A DNA stretch of 64,000 nucleotides from Pseudomonas vancouverensis. GTDB lineage: Bacteria > Pseudomonadota > Gammaproteobacteria > Pseudomonadales > Pseudomonadaceae. Positions 1-6,710 of this stretch are shown here, in pieces (position 1 is the stretch's first letter; the number at the start of each line of letters is the position of its first letter). A program made the translations under genes and the position numbers. The stretch is from assembly GCF_004348895.1 (NCBI RefSeq), contig NZ_RRZK01000003.1, positions 62,001 through 126,000 on the forward strand, in the 5' to 3' direction. Below the pieces are notes generated by a model, which saw nothing but the letters and a program-made list of their open reading frames with translations, searched no databases and was not told the DNA's origin.

Positions 1-180
1 AAGCCGAAAAATATCCAGCATTTTAGCCGGTGCCGTTTTTCTATCCGCATGAAACGCTGTGAAGTGTCGGAATTTTTCACTTTTTGCGACACATTTTCGG
101 CAGATGTCGCCGCCGACGACACGTCTCCGACTCATGTTCTCGAAATCGACTTTCAGCGACATGAACCATTCAAAACACAA
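1..180. promoter_or_regulatory. Non-coding edge region with repeated TGTCG/CGACA motifs
   Basis: I see no convincing gene here; the short open frames have no ribosome binding site or coding character. The stretch holds several TGTCG and CGACA copies in both orientations, including GTGTCG at 64-69 facing CGACAC at 87-92, and GCGACA (from 86) facing TGTCGC (to 109). This could be a regulatory region for a gene lying to the left of the window. No sigma factor signature could be assigned. Confidence 0.3.
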
Positions 181-213
181 AAAAAGCCCCGAACCAGTCG
201 GGGCTTCTTCTTT
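181..213. terminator. Rho-independent terminator of the porin gene
   Basis: A G+C-rich stem AGCCCCGA (185-192) pairs with TCGGGGCT (198-205) around a five-base loop. On the minus strand it is followed by a run of T, and on the plus strand by a CTTCTTCTTTT tract, so it can work in both directions. It lies just past the stop codon of the minus-strand porin gene at 252. Confidence 0.8.
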
Positions 214-251
214 TCTCAGCCTTGCATCAGGCCTTGATCACGCAACCATCA

Positions 252-1538
252 TCAGAAGATGTTGATCGGGTAATCGACAAACACGCGCAGTTCGTTACCG
301 CTGACGTTGTACTCGCTCGACTTCTGCGAAACACGCAGGACCGAGCTGCGCAGTTTCACGCTGAGGTCTTTGGCCGGGCCGCTCTGGACGACGTATTTGA
401 ACTGGTTGAAGATTTCGCGCTCGGTGCCGCCTTCGCTGGTGGACGTGGTGATGTTGTCACCGCGTACGTACGCAACGTTGTAGGTCAGGCCAGGCACGCC
501 GAAGGCGCTGAAGTCCAGGCCGTAGCCCAGTTGCCAGCTGCGTTCGTCTTCGGCGTTGAAGTCGGACCAGTAGGAGTTGGCCAGGTAGATGGTGTTGCCA
601 CCGTCACCGACACGACCCTGATCCTTCTGATAGCCGCCGTAGGCGTAGCCCAGGTTGCTGTCACCGGTGCTGCGCTGGTGCGCGAGGGTGAACGAGTGCG
701 GGCCGGTGACGAAGGTCGCGGCCAGGCTCCAGATCTTGTTGTCATCACCGGTTGCACCGCTTTCACGGACGTAGGAATCGTCCAGCTTGGTGCGGTAGCC
801 GTTGAAGTCCAGGGTCAGGGACTGATCCTTGTCGATCGGGAACACGTAGTTGGCGTTCACGTATTGCTTCTTCAGCACGTCTTCGACGTCGGAAGCGTAC
901 AGCGCCGCCTTGAATTGCTCGGTGAACTGATAGCTACCGCCCAATACGTTGATCGACTTCAAGCCACCGCTGTCACGGCCTTCAGCGCTTTTGCGCGACT
1001 CGGCGGTGAAACGACCGGCGTCCAGTTGCAGGCCCTTGATCTCCTTGGAGGTGATCATGGTGCCGGTGTAGCTTTCCGGCAGCAGACGCGAGTTGTCGTA
1101 GTTCAGCACCGGCAGGGCCGGCATCTGGTCGCCGTAGGTCAGCGTGGTGCTGGAGAGGCGGAACTTGATCGCCGCGCCGCCCTTGGACAGGTCGTCAGCC
1201 GGAGCGCCGCTGTCGCCTTTCTTGAAGAAGTCGATGCCTTGCGCGCCGCTGCGGTCTTCGCTGCGTTCCAGATTCAATGCGTACAGACCGAACGCATCTA
1301 CACCGACACCGACGGTGCCCTGGGTGAAGCCGGACTTGAAGGTACCGATGGCTGCCTGGCCCCACTCGGATTTATCCGGGTTGCCGTCTTTGTAGTCACG
1401 GTTGATGTAGGCGTTGCGCAGCAGCACGTTGAGGCTGCTGTCTTCGACAAAACCCTTGGACTCGGCCTGGTCGTTAGCCATGGCCTGTGAAGCGCTCAAA
1501 ATCCCCAGAGCGATCAGGCTGATTCGCTTGTTCAACAT
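252..1538 (-). CDS. OprD-family outer membrane porin
   Basis: A 428-residue member of the OprD (OpdX) family of substrate-specific beta-barrel porins, which let small nutrients such as amino acids, peptides or carboxylates cross the outer membrane. The start at 1538 is preferred over in-frame starts upstream because it has AAGGA about nine bases before it and begins directly with a signal peptide (MLNKR, hydrophobic core, Ala-Met-Ala cleavage site). The mature part starts with the typical early-strand segment (GFVEDSSLNVLLRNAY) and ends in a terminal Phe (INIF), the usual signal for barrel assembly. Alternating aromatic and hydrophobic strands fill the protein. The substrate cannot be read from sequence. 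It is a single-gene unit ended by the hairpin at 185-205. Confidence 0.88.
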   Translation of the reverse strand: MLNKRISLIALGILSASQAMANDQAESKGFVEDSSLNVLLRNAYINRDYKDGNPDKSEWGQAAIGTFKSGFTQGTVGVGVDAFGLYALNLERSEDRSGAQGIDFFKKGDSGAPADDLSKGGAAIKFRLSSTTLTYGDQMPALPVLNYDNSRLLPESYTGTMITSKEIKGLQLDAGRFTAESRKSAEGRDSGGLKSINVLGGSYQFTEQFKAALYASDVEDVLKKQYVNANYVFPIDKDQSLTLDFNGYRTKLDDSYVRESGATGDDNKIWSLAATFVTGPHSFTLAHQRSTGDSNLGYAYGGYQKDQGRVGDGGNTIYLANSYWSDFNAEDERSWQLGYGLDFSAFGVPGLTYNVAYVRGDNITTSTSEGGTEREIFNQFKYVVQSGPAKDLSVKLRSSVLRVSQKSSEYNVSGNELRVFVDYPINIF

Positions 1539-1627
1539 TTTATTTTTTTCCTTGGTATCGGTTGATACGCGCTGTGTCGTCCGCTGAAACGGCGCTTTGG
1601 CGCTCTTATTTCCGTGCGAAAACAAAA

Positions 1628-1656
1628 GACCCGCCCACGATTGCTCGCGGCGGGCC
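1628..1656 (-). other. Hairpin in the leader region of the porin gene
   Basis: A six-base G+C stem (1630-1635 with 1649-1654) lies 90-120 bases upstream of the porin start. On the minus strand it is followed by TCTTTTGTTTTC, and on the plus strand by TTATTATTTTTTT. It could be a terminator for plus-strand transcription, or an attenuator-like structure in the porin mRNA leader. Which applies cannot be decided by eye. Confidence 0.4.
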
Positions 1657-1799
1657 TTATTATTTTTTTGTGATCGTGGCGGTCAGCCACAGGCGCAGGG
1701 GCCGAATCGTAGCCGCGCCCCTTACGATGTGTCAATTTCATGAATCTTCTACAAATAGGTAAAAATCGTCTAAGAAATTGCTTTACGTGGCAGGATTAT

Positions 1800-2471
1800 T
1801 CAATCGATGCAGCCGTCTACGCCACAAACCGCTGCGGGATTGGATGAAGCCTGATCAGGCAATGACTGACTCAGCCAATCGGCAAAGGCCTGCGGTTTAC
1901 CGAGCCAGGGTCCGATATCGATCACTCTGTACTGGCCGTCCATTTCCAGGGCGAAGGTGGGGAAACCTTGTCCGCCTGCTTTTGATAGCAATGCCCGGCT
2001 GCTCTGGAAGTGATCCTGCGGATCAACGGTTTCGAAGGCTTTTTTGAAGGCGGGAGGCTCCAGACCAATGCCTTGAGCCATCTCGATCAATACCGCCGCA
2101 TCAGCAATTCTTCGCCCTTCGACGTAGTGAGCAGTCTGCAACCTGCCAAGTAATTCAAGACCGCGCCCGGCAATCGCCTCGGCTGCCAGCACCGCTGCCG
2201 TGGGTGGCGTCGAGTCGAATAGCGCGCTGTGATCACGCAGCAATCCTTCGAAATACGCCTCGCCGAAGGGCTGACCTGTGTATTCGGCAATGCGCCGGTC
2301 ATGGGGCATGACGTAGTTGCGCAGTTGCGGCGAAACCTTCTGCCGATTGCTTCCGCTCATCATGCCGCCGCCATGGGCAATAACCGGCAATACGGTTTGG
2401 GCAGCTTCTACCAGTGGCTTTGCGCCGTAGCACCAGCCGCACAACGGGTCGTAGATGTAGTGAAGGATCAT
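1800..2471 (-). CDS. DsbA-family thioredoxin-fold protein (FrnE-like)
   Basis: This 223-residue protein starts directly with a thioredoxin-like strand followed by a redox motif CGWC at Cys11 and Cys14 (FDPLCGWC-type opening). That is characteristic of the cytosolic DsbA/FrnE-like oxidoreductase group, which uses a DsbA fold with an inserted helical domain. A conserved cis-Pro segment (GFPTF, near residue 170) is also visible. There is no signal peptide, so it should act in the cytoplasm. A second pair of cysteines (CGVDGC) lies at the extreme C-terminus and may be an additional redox or metal-binding site. It is encoded alone on the minus strand, divergent from the siderophore receptor at 2716. 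The substrate is unknown. Confidence 0.8.
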   Translation of the reverse strand: MILHYIYDPLCGWCYGAKPLVEAAQTVLPVIAHGGGMMSGSNRQKVSPQLRNYVMPHDRRIAEYTGQPFGEAYFEGLLRDHSALFDSTPPTAAVLAAEAIAGRGLELLGRLQTAHYVEGRRIADAAVLIEMAQGIGLEPPAFKKAFETVDPQDHFQSSRALLSKAGGQGFPTFALEMDGQYRVIDIGPWLGKPQAFADWLSQSLPDQASSNPAAVCGVDGCID

Positions 2472-2652
2472 GACAAAGCTCCGGCAAAAATCGATGGCGG
2501 CAGATTAATCGTCTGCCGGTTGCGGAAAAACGCCGGAATCGCTTTCAGTGTGTTTCATGGATCGGTCAAATCCCGTCGAAAAGTCTTTGTAACGATAGAG
2601 ACACAATTAGAAACACACATTTCCAGGGAACAGAAAAGAACGGCGAACCAAA

Positions 2653-2677
2653 GCAAATAACAAGCATTATCATTTGC
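2653..2677. promoter_or_regulatory. Putative Fur box upstream of the siderophore receptor
   Basis: An A+T-rich 25-base element with GCAAAT (2653-2658) facing ATTTGC (2672-2677) and an internal CATTATCAT resembles Pseudomonas Fur operators. It lies about 40 bases before the receptor start at 2716, where a Fur repressor would block transcription when iron is plentiful. Assigned by resemblance only. Confidence 0.55.
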
Positions 2678-2715
2678 ACCCTTGAATTTTCCACCCTCTC
2701 GGATGCGCTGTATAA

Positions 2716-4809
2716 ATGCCTGCCCCCTTTCGTCTTACGCCCGTCACCCTTGGGTTTTCTGCCTTTCTGTCTGCCGGCTTCTCGGTCGCTGCACCAACCA
2801 CACTGCCCGCCACGTCGGTCAGCGCCGAGGTCGATGCCGATGATCCTCGCGTCACCCAGACCAACACAGCAACTCGCACATCCACGCCGGTGCGATACGT
2901 GCCACAAGCGATCGACTCGGTAAAAACCTCGAGCGTGATGGACTACGGCACCAACGATCTGGGCACGGCACTGAGCGGCATGCCCAACATCAGCAGCGGC
3001 GCAGACACGCGCTTCGACAGCCTGCGCATTCGCGGTTTCGACGCCAGCAACGACTTCTACCTCGATGGCATTCGCGACGATAGCCAGTACGTACGCGACT
3101 TGCACAACATCGAGCGCATCGACGTGCTCAAAGGCCCGGCCGCTGTGCTGTACGGTCGCGGCAGCCAGGGCGGGATCGTCAACCGGGTCAGCAAGATGCC
3201 CGAGTCCGGCCGCCGCTCGACCATCGAGGTCCAGGGTGGCAGCGAGGACTTGCGCAGCCTGTACGCCGACCTCAGCACAGATCCGACCGAGAACATCAGC
3301 CTGCGCCTGAACATGGGCAACATGGACGAAAACAGTTTTCGCGATGGCGTGAGCGGCAACCGCCAATTGTTCGCGCCGTCGATGAGCTGGCAACTGACAC
3401 CCGACCTCAACTGGCTGGTGCAGTACGAGTACAGCCGTTACAACCGCACGCCGGATCGCGGCATTCCCGGTGTCAACGGTCGCCCGGCCGACGTAGGCCG
3501 CGACACGACCTACGGCAGCGAGCACGACTACATCGATGACAAGGCCCAGTCCCTGCGTTCGAAACTCACCTATGAGTTGAGCGAAAACTGGCAACTGCGC
3601 CAGACCCTGGGGGTGTTCAAGCTCGACAGCGACTTCGACAACACCTACCTGACCGGTTACACACCAGCGACCAACAAGGTCACGCGCCAGCACTGGCAGC
3701 AGGACCTGAACACTCGCAACATTTACAACAACGTCGAGCTCGAAGGTGGTTTCGATACCTTCGGCCTGGAACATCGCCTGCTCACCGGTATCGAAATCGG
3801 CAGCCAGCGCCGCGATCCGATCCTGTACACCGCCGCGACCTCCGGGCCGGGCAGCTCGCCGGTGCCGGCACTGGATCTGTTCAATCCCAATCGCGATTTG
3901 CGTCACACCGGGCGCATGGTGGTGTCCAGCAACAACCACACCGAAGTCGAAAGCCGCGCCATCTATGTGCAGGATCAATTGCGCCTGAACGATCAATGGC
4001 AATTGCTCGCCGGCCTGCGCTACGACACCTTCGACGTCGAAACCACCAACAAGGTGCGCGACATTTCCGAAGACCAGGACAGCCATAGCACCAGCCCACG
4101 GGTCGGCGTGGTCTGGACGCCGTTGCAGAATCACTCGTTCTACGCCTCCTGGACCAAGACCTTCTCGCCGGTCGGCGGCGGTCTGATCGGCATCACCCCG
4201 GGCGCCGCCGGCAACAGCAACGACCTGAGCCCCGAGCTGACCAAGCAGAAGGAAATCGGCGTGAAGAGTGACTGGCTCGATGACCGCCTGAGCACCACCC
4301 TGGCGATCTATGAGCTGGAACTCTACAACCGTCGTACCAGTGACCCGAACGATCCGACCATTACTCTGCTGTCCGGCCTGCAACGCTCGCGCGGGATCGA
4401 GCTGACCGGCATCGGCAAGGTTGTTGGCAATTGGTACGTGCGTGGCGGCGTCGGTATACAGGACGCCACCATCGAGAAGGACAACAACGGCCTGGAAGGC
4501 AATCGCGTCAACAACGTAGCCAAGCACAACGGCAGCCTGTTCGTGACCTGGAAACCGGAAATGGGCTGGTATGCCGAAACAGGGCTGACCCTGGTCGGCG
4601 AACGTTATGCCGACAACCTCAACACCACCGTGCTGCCCGGTTACGGCCGTTGGGACGCCCTGGCCGGTTTCCGCCAGAAGGATTGGGACTTGCGCGCGGC
4701 GCTGAACAACATCAGCGACAAGACTTACTACAGCTCGGCGACCAGTGCCTTCCAGATCCAGCCGGGGGCACCGCGCAGTCTCGTAGTGACGGGGACATAC
4801 AGTTTCTGA
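2716..4809 (+). CDS. TonB-dependent siderophore receptor
   Basis: A 697-residue outer membrane receptor that imports ferric siderophores using energy from TonB-ExbB-ExbD. It has a signal peptide (about residues 1-25), a TonB-box-like segment near residue 33 (TLPATSVSAE), a plug domain (about 60-165) with the typical LDGIRDD and VLKGPAAVLYGRGSQGG motifs, and a 22-stranded barrel ending in Phe (VTGTYSF). It lacks the extra N-terminal signalling domain found in receptors that control their own sigma factor, and no FecI/FecR pair is adjacent. The plug resembles catecholate or ferrichrome receptors of the Fiu/CirA type; the exact ligand is uncertain. A Fur-like box precedes it and a terminator follows at 4861. 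The ribosome binding site is weak. Confidence 0.9.
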   Translation: MPAPFRLTPVTLGFSAFLSAGFSVAAPTTLPATSVSAEVDADDPRVTQTNTATRTSTPVRYVPQAIDSVKTSSVMDYGTNDLGTALSGMPNISSGADTRFDSLRIRGFDASNDFYLDGIRDDSQYVRDLHNIERIDVLKGPAAVLYGRGSQGGIVNRVSKMPESGRRSTIEVQGGSEDLRSLYADLSTDPTENISLRLNMGNMDENSFRDGVSGNRQLFAPSMSWQLTPDLNWLVQYEYSRYNRTPDRGIPGVNGRPADVGRDTTYGSEHDYIDDKAQSLRSKLTYELSENWQLRQTLGVFKLDSDFDNTYLTGYTPATNKVTRQHWQQDLNTRNIYNNVELEGGFDTFGLEHRLLTGIEIGSQRRDPILYTAATSGPGSSPVPALDLFNPNRDLRHTGRMVVSSNNHTEVESRAIYVQDQLRLNDQWQLLAGLRYDTFDVETTNKVRDISEDQDSHSTSPRVGVVWTPLQNHSFYASWTKTFSPVGGGLIGITPGAAGNSNDLSPELTKQKEIGVKSDWLDDRLSTTLAIYELELYNRRTSDPNDPTITLLSGLQRSRGIELTGIGKVVGNWYVRGGVGIQDATIEKDNNGLEGNRVNNVAKHNGSLFVTWKPEMGWYAETGLTLVGERYADNLNTTVLPGYGRWDALAGFRQKDWDLRAALNNISDKTYYSSATSAFQIQPGAPRSLVVTGTYSF

Positions 4810-4860
4810 CATCGCTCCAGCAGGGGAACAATTGTGCCCGCATGAAATTGCAGGCAAAAA

Positions 4861-4891
4861 AAGCGCTGCCATCCCGGCAGCGCTTTTTCCT
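4861..4891. terminator. Bidirectional terminator between convergent genes
   Basis: A perfect 11-base stem (4861-4871 with 4877-4887) with a five-base loop is flanked by an A run on the left and a T run on the right. It separates the siderophore receptor (plus strand) from the small gene at 4914-5126 (minus strand) and can serve both. Confidence 0.85.
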
Positions 4892-4913
4892 GTTCAATCC
4901 GTTGTTGTTCTTC

Positions 4914-5126
4914 TTATCCTTCCATTACATCCCACAACGCTTCCAGCTCTGCTTCGCTGAACAAGCCAGCAGGGTAGCGCTCGATCATCGTCCGGCGCGG
5001 ATCAGTTTCGCTGATCTGACGCGTTCCATTGGACTTGAACCAGTGCGCCAGCATCTGGAGCGATTCGCTGTTAACCGACAGGGGATGCATTGTCCGATCG
5101 CTCACCACATTCACTTCGGCGTTCAT
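4914..5126 (-). CDS. Small hypothetical protein
   Basis: A 70-residue acidic protein with no signal peptide or membrane segment and no motif I recognise. The ATG at 5126 is preferred to an upstream in-frame TTG at 5168 because GGGAGAG lies about nine bases before it. The C-terminal half is rich in Glu, Leu and Trp and looks helical (SEAELEALWDVMEG). It has its own terminator at 4861-4887. Nothing in the neighbourhood suggests a function. Confidence 0.55.
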   Translation of the reverse strand: MNAEVNVVSDRTMHPLSVNSESLQMLAHWFKSNGTRQISETDPRRTMIERYPAGLFSEAELEALWDVMEG

Positions 5127-5269
5127 TTCAGCGCTCTCTCCCGGTTGGTGAGCGGCTACGTTATCCAAGGTTTATGACAGAACATCGAAGTCCTCCCCCT
5201 CCCCGCGTTACATCAGCAGAGATACAAGAGCTGTGCCAAGGTTTCTGAACTGTGGATAAGTGGATACAA

Positions 5270-5300
5270 AAAAGCCCGCGATCCCGAAGGATCGCGGGCT
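5270..5300 (-). terminator. Terminator of aguA
   Basis: A perfect 12-base stem (5273-5284 with 5289-5300) closed by a CGAA tetraloop is followed on the minus strand by TTTTTT. It lies about 70 bases past the stop codon of aguA. Confidence 0.88.
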
Positions 5301-5371
5301 GTGTGCCACGCCATGAAGCCGTTCAACGGCTCGAGGGATTTTGCAATCAACTCAAGCTGTTACAACCTCAC

Positions 5372-6478
5372 TCACTCTTTGTGCGGTGCAGGCTGCTGCT
5401 GGGTAAGGCAGTGAATGTTGCCGCCGCCCAGTAACAGTTCGCGGCCCGGCACCATGACCACTTCGTGTTGCGGGAACAGGCTCTGCAGAATCTCTTTGGC
5501 CGGGCCATCGAACGGATCGTCGAAGCTTGGCGCAATGATGCCGCCGTTGACGATCAGGAAGTTCACGTAGGAACCGGCCAGACGAACACTCGGGTTACGC
5601 TCCTGAGTGCCATCCACCGGATCGACACCGGCACACTCTTCCTCGGTCGCGAACAACGGGCCCGGGATTGGCATCTTGTGCACCGTGAATGGGCGACCCT
5701 TGGCGTCGGTGCTGTTTTGCAGCACGTTCATCGCCGCCTGGCAGCGCGGGTAGTTCGGATCCTGCGGATCATCGGTCCAGGCCAGCAACACTTCGCCCGG
5801 GCGCACGTAGCAGCAGAAGTTATCCACATGGCCGTCGGTTTCGTCGTTGAACAGACCGTCCGGCAGCCAGATGATCTTATCCACAGCCAGGTTTGCGCTC
5901 AGGACCGCTTCGATTTCGGCACGGTTCATGTGCGGGTTGCGATTGCGGTTGAGCAGGCATTCTTCGGTGGTGATCAGGGTGCCTTCGCCGTCGACGTGAA
6001 TCGAACCGCCTTCCAGCACAAAACCTTCGGTGCGATAGCGTTGGCTGCGCTCGATCTCGAGAATCTTGCCGCCGACCTGCGAATCGCGGTTCCACGGCGA
6101 GTACAGGCCGCCGTCGAAACCACCCCAGGAGTTGAAGTCCCAGTTCACGCCACGGACTTCGCCACTGTTGTTGATCACGAAAGTCGGGCCGGTATCGCGA
6201 ACCCAGGCGTCGTCGCTGGACATCTCGACCACACGAATATTCGGCACGTCCAGACGTGCCCGGGCGTTTTCGTACTGGCCGGCGGAAACCGCCACGGTCA
6301 CCGGCTCGAAACGGGCGATGGCCTTGGCCACGGCCACGTGAGCGGCCTGTGCCGGCTTGCCGCCCAGGCGCCAGTTGTCCGGACGCTCTGGCCAGATCAT
6401 CCAGGTCTGGGTTTGCGGGGCCCATTCGGCGGGCATGTAGAAGCCGTCGGCGCGCGGGGTGCTGTTCAACGTGGTCAT
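5372..6478 (-). CDS. aguA: Agmatine deiminase
   Basis: This 368-residue enzyme hydrolyses agmatine to N-carbamoylputrescine and ammonia, the first step of the arginine decarboxylase route to putrescine. It belongs to the porphyromonas-type peptidylarginine deiminase (PAD) fold family. Visible hallmarks are the [11 protein letters not shown] segment near residue 90, the [11 protein letters not shown] segment near 160, the [10 protein letters not shown] segment near 220 and the catalytic cysteine Cys357 in GGGNIHC near the C-terminus. Length matches the family. It is followed by its own terminator. The partner carbamoylputrescine amidohydrolase (aguB) is not in the window; the kinase-aminotransferase upstream on the same strand may act on related amines, but this is only positional inference. 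Confidence 0.95.
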   Translation of the reverse strand: MTTLNSTPRADGFYMPAEWAPQTQTWMIWPERPDNWRLGGKPAQAAHVAVAKAIARFEPVTVAVSAGQYENARARLDVPNIRVVEMSSDDAWVRDTGPTFVINNSGEVRGVNWDFNSWGGFDGGLYSPWNRDSQVGGKILEIERSQRYRTEGFVLEGGSIHVDGEGTLITTEECLLNRNRNPHMNRAEIEAVLSANLAVDKIIWLPDGLFNDETDGHVDNFCCYVRPGEVLLAWTDDPQDPNYPRCQAAMNVLQNSTDAKGRPFTVHKMPIPGPLFATEEECAGVDPVDGTQERNPSVRLAGSYVNFLIVNGGIIAPSFDDPFDGPAKEILQSLFPQHEVVMVPGRELLLGGGNIHCLTQQQPAPHKE

Positions 6479-6633
6479 GGCTATCTGGACTCCAGGGAAC
6501 CGTCGAGGATTGAGATGTTCTGGTTATGCCGCCTTTATATCCGATAAATATCGGCTTTCAAAGCACCAATCATCTGAGTTAACGCGAGTGACACACTGAA
6601 AGCCGATAACAATCGAATTAACACCACAACGTC

Positions 6634-6700
6634 CTGCAGGAGCGAGCCTGCTCACGAAACAGTCCTTCTGACCTGATCGCGAGCAGGTTCGCCCCTACGG
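6634..6700. repeat. REP palindrome pair
   Basis: Two inverted copies of the common Pseudomonas REP sequence (GCAGGAGCGAGCCTGCTC at 6636-6653 and GCGAGCAGG... at 6679 onward) lie between aguA and the fusion gene. They resemble the REP copies elsewhere in the window. Confidence 0.7.
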
Positions 6701-6710
6701 GGGGCAGTGT

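Noticed and set aside
222-1490. A long plus-strand open frame across the porin gene
   Set aside because: It is antisense to a well-supported OprD porin gene with a signal peptide and terminal Phe, and has no family features.
2566-4872. A 768-codon minus-strand open frame opposite the siderophore receptor
   Set aside because: It is a high-GC shadow with no recognisable motifs; the plus-strand receptor is unmistakable.
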